From positions 558,001 to 622,000 of the forward strand of contig CBDDTF010000003.1 of NCBI GenBank assembly GCA_965233705.1: DNA of 64,000 nt, written 5' to 3'. This document shows, piece after piece, positions 46,059-54,648 of the stretch (position 1 is its first letter; every line of letters begins with the position of its first letter). Made by a program: the position numbers and the translations under genes. The notes under the pieces were generated by a model. The model was not told where the DNA came from and searched no databases. It worked only from the letters and a program-made list of their open reading frames with translations. The DNA comes from Algihabitans sp965233705. GTDB lineage: Bacteria; Pseudomonadota; Alphaproteobacteria; Kiloniellales; DSM-21159.

Positions 46059-47273
46059 TCAGTGCCCCCCGGCCGTGGCCGAGCCGGCCTCTTCGCGCAG
46101 GCCCGCGATCACCAGAGCGGAGCGGAACGCCAGGGCGACGCCCTGCAGGATCATCAGCACGACGAACACCAGAATGCTGCTCTTGAGGAGGTAGACCCCC
46201 TGGATGCCGCTGGTCTCGCGCGAGCCCTCGAGCACCGCCCAGGAGCTCAGCACGTAGGGCAGCGAGTAGCGCCAGATCAGCAGGCAGACGGGGATCAGCA
46301 GGAAGACGACGCCCAGCAGGTCGACCCAGGCCTTCCGGCGCGGCGAGGCCGCGCGGTAGAAGATGTCGACCCGCACGTGGCCGCCGACCAGCAGGGTGTA
46401 GCCGGCGGCGATCATGAACAGCGCGCCGTGCGCGTAGATCAGCGACTCCTGGGTCATGATCGAGCCGATGCCGAAGACGTAGCGCATCAGCACCAGGGCG
46501 AACTGCACCAGCACCATGAACAGCGCCAGCCAGGCGATGGTGGTGCCGACCCGCCAGTTCACCCGGTCGATCAGCGCGGCGCAGCGCTCCAGGCCCAGCG
46601 CGGCGGGCAGCAGCAGCAGGCTGACCAGGAAGGTCAGGGCGCCGAACGGGGTCAAGCCCTCGATCACCGCCATGCCGAACCAGAGGTGAGGCGCCAGCAG
46701 CGCCCAGACGCCGCCGAAGGCGGCGGCGCTCACGGCCGGCAGGACGGGGCGGCCGACAAGCCACAGCAGCAGCGTGGCGGCGGCGCCCAGCGGCAGGGCC
46801 AGCAGAAGCAGCGGGTAGACGTAGAACAGTGCGTGAGTCCAGAGCTGCTGGTCGGTCTGGCGGTAGGCCTCGAGCGCCGCCTCGGCCTCGGCGACCCGCT
46901 CGACGGCGCGCTCGACGCTGCCGCGGCGGCGCTCGGCCCGGCTGCGCGCGCGGTCGTCGTCGGGATCGGCCGCAGCGGCCGCCTCGGCCTCCTCGGCGTC
47001 GGCGCGGGCCTGGGCCACGCGCGCCTCGGCCCGCTCGATGGCGCCGCGCAGACTGGCCTCCTGCTCGGCGATCGCCGCCTCGGCCGCGGCGCGGCTCAGC
47101 GCCGGGGCCCGGACGCCTTCGAGCAGGACTTCGTAGCCCGCGAGCCGGCGCGGCTCCTCCCCGCCGGGCCACTGCACCCACGGCAGGAAGAACAGCACCA
47201 GAAGCAAGCCGGCCAGCACGACCGGCAGCTTCGCCGCGGCGGCGCCGGTCCCGCTCTGGGGTGAAACGGACAT
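46059..47273 (-). CDS. TRAP small permease (DctQ type) with a long N-terminal coiled-coil extension
   Basis: This is a 404-residue membrane protein. The last 170 residues are a normal DctQ domain (RVNWRVGTTIAWLALFMVLV, LMRYVFGIGSIMTQESLIY, GGHVRVDIFYRAASPRRKAWVD). Ahead of it are about 230 extra residues: a membrane segment at 16-34, an Ala/Glu/Arg coiled coil at about 57-143, and three more membrane segments at about 147-172, 178-197 and 207-227. Typical DctQ proteins have 160-190 residues. I choose the ATG at 47273 (MSVSPQSGTGAAAAKLPVVL); the open frame extends upstream without similarity. The coiled coil probably lies outside the membrane and may mediate multimerisation. Confidence 0.88.
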   Translation of the reverse strand: MSVSPQSGTGAAAAKLPVVLAGLLLVLFFLPWVQWPGGEEPRRLAGYEVLLEGVRAPALSRAAAEAAIAEQEASLRGAIERAEARVAQARADAEEAEAAAAADPDDDRARSRAERRRGSVERAVERVAEAEAALEAYRQTDQQLWTHALFYVYPLLLLALPLGAAATLLLWLVGRPVLPAVSAAAFGGVWALLAPHLWFGMAVIEGLTPFGALTFLVSLLLLPAALGLERCAALIDRVNWRVGTTIAWLALFMVLVQFALVLMRYVFGIGSIMTQESLIYAHGALFMIAAGYTLLVGGHVRVDIFYRAASPRRKAWVDLLGVVFLLIPVCLLIWRYSLPYVLSSWAVLEGSRETSGIQGVYLLKSSILVFVVLMILQGVALAFRSALVIAGLREEAGSATAGGH

Positions 47274-47445
47274 TGCGCTCCCCGGTATTCCCTGTTCGTG
47301 ACGACGTGCAGACCGGTCGACGCGCGCCCATGGCGGCACTGTCCGGCAGCCTTCATCCCCCAATAGAATCTTTGCGTACGGGTTTTATCCCGTATCGAGC
47401 GTGAAGCGGCGCCTGTATAGCCGAAATCGGGGGGCCTTGTTGATG

Positions 47446-47488
47446 GAAAAATGGAATGGCCCGCCCTCCCGCGAGGGCGGGCCATTCC
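47446..47488 (-). terminator. Intrinsic terminator between the TRAP binding-protein gene and the permease genes
   Basis: A perfect 16-bp stem (GGAATGGCCCGCCCTC with its complement) and a 4-base loop lie 25 bp after the dctP stop. In the - strand direction they are followed by ATTTTT. It would give more binding protein than permease mRNA. The same arrangement is common for binding-protein operons. Confidence 0.85.
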
Positions 47489-47512
47489 GTATCGCGCAGG
47501 CCGGCCGCGGGG

Positions 47513-48616
47513 CTAGATGGACTCCAGCGCGGTCCGGCGCATGTCGGCGTAGCTCTGGTCCGACAGCGCGGTCCAGCCCATCGCCTTCTCGCGGAAGCCG
47601 ATGAAGGAGTCGTAGATCCGGCCGACCAGCTCCGACTCCGCGCCCATGTCCGCCAGCACGTCGGAAGACGCGGCGGCGAAGGCGTTGAAGATGCTCTGGT
47701 CGAAGCGGCGCAGGTTGACCCCGTGCTCGTCGATCAGGGTGGTCAGGGCATCGCCGTTGCGGGCGTTGAACTCGGCCATCATGATGTTGTTCTCGGCGAA
47801 GCAGCAGGTGGCGACCAGCTCCTTGTCGCTGTCCGAGAAGGAGTTCCAGACGTCCAGGTTGAAGGTGCACTCCAGGGTCGAGCCCGGCTCGTGGAAGCCC
47901 GGATAGTAGTAGTAGCTGGCCACGCGGTAGAACCCGAAGGCGAGGTCGTTCCACGGACCGACCCACTCGGTGCCGTCGATCGCGCCCGACTGCAGCGCGG
48001 GAAAGATCTCGCCGCCCGGCAGGCTGACCACGGCCGCGCCGAGTTCGCGCAGCACCTCGCCGCCGGCGCCCGGCATGCGGAACTTCAGGCCGTTGAAGTC
48101 CTCGACCGAGTTGACCTCCTGGCGGAACCAGCCGCCCATCTGCGAGCCGGTGTTGCCGGCCGGCATGGGCATGAGGTTGAACTCGGCCGCCAGCTCCTTC
48201 CAGAGGTCGTGGCCGCCCGAGTGGAAGAGCCAGGCGTTGGTCTCCGTGAAGGTCAGCCCCATCGGCACGGCCGCGAAGAAGTTGAAGCCCTTCGATTTGC
48301 CCTGCCAGTAGTAGGAGGCCCCGTGGAACAGGTCGGCCGTGCCCTCGGAGACGGCGTCGAAGGACTCGAAGGGCGGCACCAGCTCGCCGGCGGCGAACAG
48401 CTTGACGGTGATCCGGCCTTCGGTGACGGCGGTGATGCGGTCGGCCAGGCGCTGTGCGCCGGTGCCGAGACCGGGGAAGTTCTTCGGCCAGGTGGTCACC
48501 ATGCGCAGCTCGCGCATGCCCTGTGAGATCGCTGGCGTGGGGAACGAGCCTGCCGCGGCGCCCGCGGCAGCGACGCCGGCGACGCCGGCTCCCTTCAGAA
48601 ACTTACGGCGCTCCAT
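47513..48616 (-). CDS. dctP: TRAP transporter periplasmic binding protein, Tat-exported (DctP/TakP type)
   Basis: This is a 367-residue substrate-binding protein. The N-terminus MERRKFLKGAGVAGVAAAGAAAGSF has a twin-arginine motif. The mature part starts near residue 33 (RELRMVTTWPKNFPGLGTGAQRLADRI). Family signatures include AAGELVPPFESFDAVSEGTADLFHGASYYWQGK and the central DGTEWVGPWNDLAFGFYRVA, resembling alpha-keto acid (TakP) binding proteins. The ligand cannot be fixed. A GGGAGG ribosome-binding site precedes the ATG. It leads the TRAP operon. Confidence 0.94.
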   Translation of the reverse strand: MERRKFLKGAGVAGVAAAGAAAGSFPTPAISQGMRELRMVTTWPKNFPGLGTGAQRLADRITAVTEGRITVKLFAAGELVPPFESFDAVSEGTADLFHGASYYWQGKSKGFNFFAAVPMGLTFTETNAWLFHSGGHDLWKELAAEFNLMPMPAGNTGSQMGGWFRQEVNSVEDFNGLKFRMPGAGGEVLRELGAAVVSLPGGEIFPALQSGAIDGTEWVGPWNDLAFGFYRVASYYYYPGFHEPGSTLECTFNLDVWNSFSDSDKELVATCCFAENNIMMAEFNARNGDALTTLIDEHGVNLRRFDQSIFNAFAAASSDVLADMGAESELVGRIYDSFIGFREKAMGWTALSDQSYADMRRTALESI

Positions 48617-48717
48617 TTATTTGCACCTCCCTGTTTTGTTTCGTCTCGGCTCCGGCCGTCGGCGCCCCGTCCGGCGCAGGCCAAACGAGCCATCGGGCTG
48701 AGCCTCGATGGGGCGTG

Positions 48718-48746
48718 ACATTAAGGGGTGCGGCCAAGTGCTGCAA
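48718..48746 (-). promoter_or_regulatory. Sigma-70 type promoter of the TRAP operon
   Basis: On the - strand TTGCAG and TAATGT are separated by exactly 17 bp, about 100 bp upstream of dctP. It also lies downstream of the bpt gene end, so bpt and dctP probably form separate units. Confidence 0.55.
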
Positions 48747-48807
48747 CTGATTGGGGCAGGCCCGTCGCGGCCCGCGCAACCGCTGCCCTGGCGGTCCGGC
48801 AGCGGGC

Positions 48808-49641
48808 TCAGGCCGTCTCGGCGGCCTGCGGCGGCGGCGCGGCGCCGGGCTCCAGGGCGCGCCATCCCTGCGAAGTCAAACCCTGGAGCGGGCGGAAGCG
48901 CGCCTTGTAGGCCATCTTCGGGGACTGCGCGATCCAGTAGCCGAGGTAGACGTAGGGCAGGCCGCGCCGGCGGGTCTCGCCGATCAACCGCAAGATGATC
49001 TCGGTGCCGAGCGAGCGGTCGGGCTCGCTGGGATCGAAGAAGCTGTAGACGGCCGAGGGGCCTTCCTCCAGCCAATCGACCAGGCAGGCTGCGCGCAGCC
49101 GGCCCGCATCGTCGCGCAGCTCGACCAGGCGGCTTGGCAGCACCGTGTCCTCGATCATCGAGCGGTAGTCGCGGTAGCTCATGCTCGCCATCTCGCCGTC
49201 GCTGTGGCGGGCCTGCAGGTAGGCCAGGAACAGCTCGTACTGCTCGCCGTCCGCCCGTGCCGCGCGGCTGCCGAGCTCGAGGTCGGCGTTGCGGTTGGCG
49301 ATGCGGCGCTGCGAGCGGCTCGGCCGGAAGGCCGAGACCGGCACGCGCACCGGCACGCAGGCGTCGCAGGCGGTGCAGGCCGGGCGATAGGCGAAGCGGT
49401 GAGAGCGCCGGAAGCCGGCGCGGCTGAGTTCGCCGTAGAGGGCCGTGTCGCCCGGCGGCAGCTCGGCGACCAGCTTGCGCTCGCGCCGCCCCTCCAGATA
49501 GGGGCAGGCCGTCTCGCGCAGCACGAAAAGGGCGTTGCGCGGCGTCTCCAGTCGCGGCCGTCCGCCCGTCGCGGGCGTCGCCGGCGCGATCTCGGGCGCC
49601 GTCAGCGGGTCCAACCTGGTCTCGAAGGCCTCGTTCGGCAT
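48808..49641 (-). CDS. bpt: Aspartate/glutamate leucyltransferase (N-end rule aminoacyl-tRNA-protein transferase)
   Basis: Bpt, 277 residues, moves leucine from Leu-tRNA to N-terminal Asp or Glu of proteins, marking them for ClpS/ClpAP. It has the ATE-type N-terminal cluster CPYL (near residue 46) and the conserved FRRSHRFAYRPACTACDACVPVRV. The C-terminal GNAT-like part contains SVYSFFDP-type (AVYSFFDPSEPDRSLGTEIIL) and YLGYWIAQSPKMAYKARFRP. The length is slightly above the usual 240-250 because both ends are extended. Its - strand neighbours are the alpha-E and ATP-grasp genes. Confidence 0.94.
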   Translation of the reverse strand: MPNEAFETRLDPLTAPEIAPATPATGGRPRLETPRNALFVLRETACPYLEGRRERKLVAELPPGDTALYGELSRAGFRRSHRFAYRPACTACDACVPVRVPVSAFRPSRSQRRIANRNADLELGSRAARADGEQYELFLAYLQARHSDGEMASMSYRDYRSMIEDTVLPSRLVELRDDAGRLRAACLVDWLEEGPSAVYSFFDPSEPDRSLGTEIILRLIGETRRRGLPYVYLGYWIAQSPKMAYKARFRPLQGLTSQGWRALEPGAAPPPQAAETA

Positions 49642-49737
49642 GCCCTCTACCTATGCCCTTCCATCGCCGCCGACCAGTCGGCCCGGGCGCCGGCTTCGCC
49701 CTGCCTGACGGGGCGGCCGAGCGCGCCGCTCCGGCGC

Positions 49738-50721
49738 TCACGCCGAGTCGGCCTGCCGCTGCACCGGCGCGTGCCCGAAGAAATCTTGCCCCAAGGCGCG
49801 GCTCACGTCGATCAGGCGCAACTGCGTCCAATCGAGGAACTCGTGCAGGCCGCGTTGCAGGATCGTCTCGATCCGGCTGCCGCCGTAGACGGCGCGCAGC
49901 TCGTCGAGGATCTCCAGCGCCGCGGCGCCGCCGCGCAGGCCGCGGAAGGAGCGCAGTTCGGTCAGCGTCTTCTCGAGCAGCGCGATACAGGCGGTGACCG
50001 AGCGGGGGAAGAAGGGGTTGAGCAGCAGGAAGCCGGAGACCGTGGCCGGGCTCATGCCCGACGGGTGGACCCGGCGGAAGGCGTGGTAGCCGGCGGCCGA
50101 GCGCAGCAGGGCGTTCCACTGGCTGAGGTCGAGCGGCGTGCCGACGTCCGCCGGCTTCGGCAGCAGCAGGTGATACTTGACGTCGACCAGGCGGGTGGTC
50201 TGGTCGGCCCGCTCGATCAGCCGGCCGAACTGATAGAAGTACCAGCCCTCGTCACGGAAGAAGGTGCCCTCGGTGATCCCGGTGTGGGTCTGGCAGCTCT
50301 CCTTGATGGTGGCGCAGAGCCGCGCGATCCGTTCCTCGGCGATGTCCTCGGCACGCAGCGCGCGCATGCGGTTGTAGAAGGTGTTGAGATTGATCCACAT
50401 CTCGGTGGAGAGCAGCGGGCGTAGGGTCCGCGCGTTCTCCCGCGCCGCCTTGACAATCTGCAGGATCGAGCCCGGGTGGCTGTCGTCGAGGATGTAGAAG
50501 TCGAGCACGGCCTCGGTGGTGGCGGCGTCGTGGCGGGCCGAGAAGGCCGCCTCGTCGGCGTAGAGCTGCACGATCGCGCCCCAGTTCTGGCCGCCGTGCA
50601 TGTCGCGGCTGAAGCTTTCGTGGACGTCGAGCAGGCGCGCCAGGTTCTCGGCCCGCTCGACGTAGCGGGCCATCCAGAAGATCGCCTCGGCGTAGCGCGA
50701 CAGGAGCGAGGAGGGGGCCAA
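49738..50721 (-). CDS. Alpha-E domain protein
   Basis: This is a 327-residue, all-helical protein of the alpha-E family (DUF403). Typical segments are LLSRYAEAIFWMARYVERAENLARLLDV at the start, FYNRMRALRAEDIAEERIARLC near 115, and GYFYQFGRLIERADQTTRLVDVKY-type motif near 160. The biochemical role is not known. It is found next to a circularly permuted ATP-grasp in many bacteria, and it starts 9 bp after that gene here. In the described neighbourhoods a transglutaminase-like protein and a proteasome-like peptidase follow; here bpt follows instead. Confidence 0.93.
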   Translation of the reverse strand: MAPSSLLSRYAEAIFWMARYVERAENLARLLDVHESFSRDMHGGQNWGAIVQLYADEAAFSARHDAATTEAVLDFYILDDSHPGSILQIVKAARENARTLRPLLSTEMWINLNTFYNRMRALRAEDIAEERIARLCATIKESCQTHTGITEGTFFRDEGWYFYQFGRLIERADQTTRLVDVKYHLLLPKPADVGTPLDLSQWNALLRSAAGYHAFRRVHPSGMSPATVSGFLLLNPFFPRSVTACIALLEKTLTELRSFRGLRGGAAALEILDELRAVYGGSRIETILQRGLHEFLDWTQLRLIDVSRALGQDFFGHAPVQRQADSA

Positions 50722-50730
50722 GCTGCTCTC

Positions 50731-52185
50731 CTATTCCAGGACCCAGGTGTCCTTGCTGCCGCCGCCCTGGGAGGAGTTGACCACGATCGAGCCCCTGCGC
50801 AGGGCGACGCGGGTCAGCCCGCCGGGCAGCACCCAGGTCGACTCGCCGGTGATGGCGAAGGGGCGCAGGTCGACGTGGCGCGGGGCCACGCCTTCCTCCG
50901 TCAGAGTCGGGCAGACCGAGAGGCGGACCATCGGCTGGCTGATGTAGTTGGCGGGATCGGCCCGCAGCGCCGCGCGGCAGGCCTCCAGCTCCTCCCGGCT
51001 GGCGCGCGGCCCCACGGTGATGCCGTAGCCGCCGGCCTCGCCGACCGGCTTGACCACCAGCTCCTCGAGGTGGGCGAGGGTGTAGGCCAGCCCCTCGGGC
51101 TCGCGGCAGATGTGGGTGTCGACATTGGCCAGGATCGGCTCCTCGTCCAGGTAGTAGCCGATCAGCCGCGGCATGTAGGCGTAGACGGCCTTGTCGTCGG
51201 CCACGCCGGTGCCCACGGCGTTGGCCAGCGCCACCGTGCCCTTGCGGTAGGCGGCGAACAGCCCCGGCACGCCCAGCAGCGAGTCCGGATTGAAGGCCCG
51301 GGGGTCGAGGAAGTCGTCGTTGATGCGGCGGTAGATGACGTCCACCGGCTTCGCGCCGGCGATGGTTTTCATGAGAACGCGCCCGCGCGTGTCGACCGCC
51401 AGGTCGTGCCCCTCGACCAGCGGTACGCCCATCTCGCGGGCCAGGAAGATGTGCTCGAAGTAGGCCGAGTTGAACACGCCCGGCGAAAGCAGCGCCACCT
51501 GCGGGTCCAGCGTCGCGCCGGGCGCCAGGGCGGCCAGGGCCGCGTGCAGCTTCTCGCCGTAGTTCGACACCGGACGGATGCCCACTCCGGCCATCAGGTC
51601 GGGGAAGGCGCGCTGCATCAGGTGGCGGTTCTCCACCACGTAGGAGACGCCCGAAGGCGTGCGCGCATTGTCCTCCAGCACCCGGAAGGCGCCCTGGTGG
51701 TCGCGGACGATGTCGGTCCCGTCGATATGCGCGTAGACGCCGCGCGGTGGCGCGAAGCCCTCCATCTCGGGGCGATAGTTGGCGTTGGCGTAGACCAGCT
51801 CGCCGGGGATCACGCCGTCCTTGACCGCCTTGCCGTCGGTGTAGATGTCGCCGAGGAAGGCGTTGATCGCCGCGACCCGCTGCTTGACGCCCTCCTCGAT
51901 GCGGCGCCAATCGGCGGCCGAGATGACCCGCGGGATCACGTCGAAGGGCAGGATGCGGTCGACCGCGTCCTTCTGGGTGTAGACCGTGAAGGTGATGCCG
52001 AAGTTGTAGAGCTCGCGCTCGGCGTCGGCGGCGCGGGCGCGGAGCTGATCCAGCGGGATGCGGTCCAGGCGCGCGCGAATGCCCGCCGTCTCCGCCAGCG
52101 GCCGGTCCGGCAGCCCGAAGACCTCGCAGTAGTAGTCGTCGGGATCGTAGGCGGAAAGCGTGCCGTCGCTGCGTGCCAGAGCCAT
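50731..52185 (-). CDS. Circularly permuted ATP-grasp family protein
   Basis: This is a 484-residue protein of the circularly permuted ATP-grasp type (DUF404/407 order). ATP-grasp enzymes join an acid to an amine with ATP, and this subfamily has been predicted to make small peptides or modify proteins. Visible segments are VYTQKDAVDRILPFDVIPRVI, GIRPVSNYGEKLHAALAALAPG, DVIYRRINDDFLDPR and the metal/ATP-binding region KPVGEAGGYGITVGPRAS. The C-terminus GGLTRVALRRGSIVVNSSQGGGSKDTWVLE is family-typical. It is the first gene of the pair with the alpha-E protein. Activity is not established. Confidence 0.93.
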   Translation of the reverse strand: MALARSDGTLSAYDPDDYYCEVFGLPDRPLAETAGIRARLDRIPLDQLRARAADAERELYNFGITFTVYTQKDAVDRILPFDVIPRVISAADWRRIEEGVKQRVAAINAFLGDIYTDGKAVKDGVIPGELVYANANYRPEMEGFAPPRGVYAHIDGTDIVRDHQGAFRVLEDNARTPSGVSYVVENRHLMQRAFPDLMAGVGIRPVSNYGEKLHAALAALAPGATLDPQVALLSPGVFNSAYFEHIFLAREMGVPLVEGHDLAVDTRGRVLMKTIAGAKPVDVIYRRINDDFLDPRAFNPDSLLGVPGLFAAYRKGTVALANAVGTGVADDKAVYAYMPRLIGYYLDEEPILANVDTHICREPEGLAYTLAHLEELVVKPVGEAGGYGITVGPRASREELEACRAALRADPANYISQPMVRLSVCPTLTEEGVAPRHVDLRPFAITGESTWVLPGGLTRVALRRGSIVVNSSQGGGSKDTWVLE

Positions 52186-52315
52186 CGGATGCCGCGTCGC
52201 GCAAGTGGACGAGGGCCGGATGGCCGCCCGATTCGCCGCATTATGGCAAGCGCCGCCGCCTGCTGTTAACCCCGATTCGCGGGGCCGCGCGGCTCTGGCG
52301 GGGGCGCGAGGTCGC

Positions 52316-52834
52316 TCAGGAGCGCAGCCGGCCCGCCGCGGCGACCGACAGGCGGCGCACCACCACGATGCCCGAGACGAAGTCGTGCAGGGTGCGCCGC
52401 CGGGCGTTGAACAGCACCACGGCCAGCACCAGCCAGGCCGTCACCGAGACCGAGATGTAGAAGGCGGCGCTCATCACGAAGGCCTGCAGGTAGTCGGGCG
52501 GGCCGCCGTCGAGGCTGCGCGCCTCCACATCCAGCAGGCGCATGCCCGGCGTCGCGCCCTGGGCGCCGATGAACAGCGTATGATAGCCGATCGGCAGCAG
52601 GGTTAAGGCCGCGGCTTGCAGCGGGAACAGCAGGCCGAAGGACAGCAGCGCCAGGATGCCCAGGGAGAACCACAGCGCGAGCGCCAGGATGGCCAGGATC
52701 ACCACGTCCACCAGGTAGGCGATGGCCCGCCGGATCAGGACCTCGTCGAACAGGCTGCGATCCGTGAACAGCGAGGCGCCGCCATCGTCGAGACTGACGA
52801 GGAAGGGGCGGCGGGCTGGCAGGTTGGTGCTCAC
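52316..52834 (-). CDS. RDD-family membrane protein
   Basis: This is a 172-residue inner-membrane protein with an RDD domain: an Arg near the first helix (LIRRAIAYLVDVVILAILALAL) and Asp on that helix. The middle helices follow, then GATPGMRLLDVEARSLDG and RRRTLHDFVSGIVVV. The function is unknown. In several alphaproteobacteria an RDD gene stands directly beside bpt and parC. Here the ATP-grasp and alpha-E genes separate RDD from bpt. That order is from memory of the group, not checked. Confidence 0.88.
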   Translation of the reverse strand: MSTNLPARRPFLVSLDDGGASLFTDRSLFDEVLIRRAIAYLVDVVILAILALALWFSLGILALLSFGLLFPLQAAALTLLPIGYHTLFIGAQGATPGMRLLDVEARSLDGGPPDYLQAFVMSAAFYISVSVTAWLVLAVVLFNARRRTLHDFVSGIVVVRRLSVAAAGRLRS

Positions 52835-52917
52835 GCGGCGGCAATTCCCGAGCTGCGGTCAAATCACGCCTTGGATGTGGGGAGTCGGGCCGCCGGCCTC
52901 AAGCGGCGAGGGTGCGG

Positions 52918-54143
52918 CTACTGCGGCTGGGCGGCGTCGAAGATCAGCACGTTGGCGAAGGGGTCCGGCGGCGCCTGAGCGTCGCGCGCCACAGCGTCGC
53001 CCGCCACCTCGCTGGACGACTGCCGCGGCGTCTCCTGCTGCGAGGTCCGTTGCGCGGCGGCCCGTTGCTCGGCGGCCCGTTGCTCGGCGGCCCGCTGCTC
53101 GGCGGCCCGCTGCTCCGGGGCGTCCGGCCGCGGCGCCTGGCCCTGCTGCAGCAGGGAGGGCGGCTCGAAGGGCGGCGGCTGGCGCGGCGCGGCCGGGGCG
53201 CCGCCTTCGGCCTGCGCCTCGGTGACGCCCTCGTGCAGCAGCACGATCGAGATCCGCCGGTTGACCGCGGCATAGGGGTCGGCTTCGTCCAGCGGCTCGC
53301 GGTCGGCCTTGCCGACGACGTAGGCCACGCGCTCCGACGCGAGCCCGGAGGCGAGCAGGGCGCGGCGGCTGGCGTGGGCGCGGTCGCTGGACAGCTCCCA
53401 GTTCGAGTAGGCGCCGTCGCCGCGGAAGGGGCGGCGTCGGTGTGGCCCTTGATCGCGATCTCGTTGGGCAGCGACTTGACGGCGTCGGCGACCAGGTTGA
53501 GCAGGGTCCGGGTGCGCGCCAGCGGCAAGGCCGAGCCCGACGCGAACATCGAGGAGTTCTGTCGGTCGACGATCTGGATGCGCAGACCCTCGGGCGTCTG
53601 GTCGACCAGCAGGTGATCGGCCAGGCCGTTGAGCTCCGGCACGCTGGCGATGGTGCGGCGCAGCTTCTCGGCGATCGCCTCGAAGTTCTCGCGCTCGCGC
53701 TGCGCCATCGCCGCGTCGAGCTGGTCCTCGTCGAGGTCGCGGCCGGCCCAGTCTGGGTTGTTCCCGCCGCGGGTCTCGACCGGCTCGCTGCCCTGTTCCG
53801 ACCGGTCGCCGTCGGAGCCCTGACCGGTCATGCTGGGCACCACGCCCATCGGCGTGCGGGTGTCGCGGGCCGAGCCCTCCGTGGTCAGGGTCTGGCCGCC
53901 CAGGATATCGCCGGCGCCGCTGTTGGCCGAATCGGAGATGACCGTGGGGGAGAAGTAGTCGGCGATGCCCTGGCGCTGCTCCTCGGAGGTCGAGGCGAGC
54001 AGCCAAAGCAGCAGAAAGAAGGCCATCATCGCCGTGACGAAGTCGGCGTAGGCGACCTTCCAGGCACCGCCGTGATGGCCGTGCCCGCCGCCTTTCTTGA
54101 CCTTCTTGATGATGATGGGGGCGTGGTTGTCGCCGCTCGCCAT
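52918..54143 (-). pseudogene. motB: motB-like flagellar stator gene, broken by a one-base frameshift
   Basis: The first part (from 54143) is a clear MotB: a basic N-terminus KKVKKGGGHGHHGG, the single membrane helix WKVAYADFVTAMMAFFLLLWL with proton-carrying Asp34, a linker, and an OmpA-like peptidoglycan-binding domain up to IAIKGHTDAAP. At a GGGG run at 53428-53431 (+ strand) the frame shifts. The rest of the OmpA domain (FRGDGAYSNWELSSDRAHASR ... NRRISIVLLHEG) continues in another frame to 52918. One extra base would restore a protein of about 408 residues. Possible causes are real inactivation, programmed shifting or a sequencing error in a homopolymer. No motA is adjacent. Confidence 0.85.
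53056..53115 (-). repeat. In-frame tandem repeat near the end of motB (15 bp x 4)
   Basis: Four units of GGCGGCCCG(T/C)TGCTC on the + strand encode repeated A-E-Q-R-A in the C-terminal tail of the motB frame. The first two and last two copies differ at a single base. Confidence 0.85.
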
Positions 54144-54260
54144 CGCTGCCGTCGTCTATCCTCTGCCCAGCCCAGCGCCGAGCGCACGCCCACCGAAACT
54201 GACGTGACGAGGTTAAGGGAGGGTTAGGGAGCGAGGTTTTTTGGCGATAACGGCTTGTCT

Positions 54261-54464
54261 CTACTGCTTGTTCGCCAGGCGGCGGGCGTCGCGGACAATC
54301 TGTAGCAGGCGCTCCGGCGGCCGGTCCGTCAGGAGGTTGACGTGCAGTTCCTTCAGCCGCTCGGTCAGCGACAGGTCGCCGAAGCTGGCGATGTCTTCGG
54401 GCAGATCCGAGGCAGGGGGGGCGCCGCCGTTCTGTGGCGACTGCTCTGTTGGATCGTAGGCCAT
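54261..54464 (-). CDS. Small protein of unknown function, weak NepR-like pattern
   Basis: This is a 67-residue acidic/neutral protein starting at the ATG at 54464 with AAGGAGAG upstream. The first 25 residues are disordered (DPTEQSPQNGGAPP). The C-terminal half reads LTERLKELHVNLLTDRPPERLLQIVRDARRLANK. That half loosely resembles the helical core of NepR anti-sigma factors (an L..LY..L..EP.P pattern). An ECF sigma gene lies 0.9 kb upstream. The match is weak and no PhyR is seen, so NepR is only a suggestion. Confidence 0.5.
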   Translation of the reverse strand: MAYDPTEQSPQNGGAPPASDLPEDIASFGDLSLTERLKELHVNLLTDRPPERLLQIVRDARRLANKQ

Positions 54465-54600
54465 GATGTGCGGGACTCTCCTTTCCGGCGCCTCTGGCGG
54501 AGCGCGCTCTGCAAACCCGTGTCGGCCAAGACCGCGGGACGCCGGACCTCCGGCGCCACGCGGCGTCCCGTCTCGACGCGGGCGAATCGCCTCCGCCCCT

Positions 54601-54648
54601 CGGCCACTCGTCCGGCGGCCACTCGTCCGGCGGCCACTCGTCCGGCGG
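54601..54648. repeat. Tandem repeat of a 15-bp unit beside the PfpI gene
   Basis: CGGCCACTCGTCCGG is present three times perfectly (54601-54645) and a fourth copy is partial. It abuts the stop codon of the gene at 54649. No gene is supported across it. Confidence 0.85.

Noticed and set aside
53056..53115. A CRISPR-like repeat array
   Set aside because: The units are 15 bp, directly adjacent without spacers, and lie in frame in a gene. The other arrays in the window are also spacerless tandem repeats.
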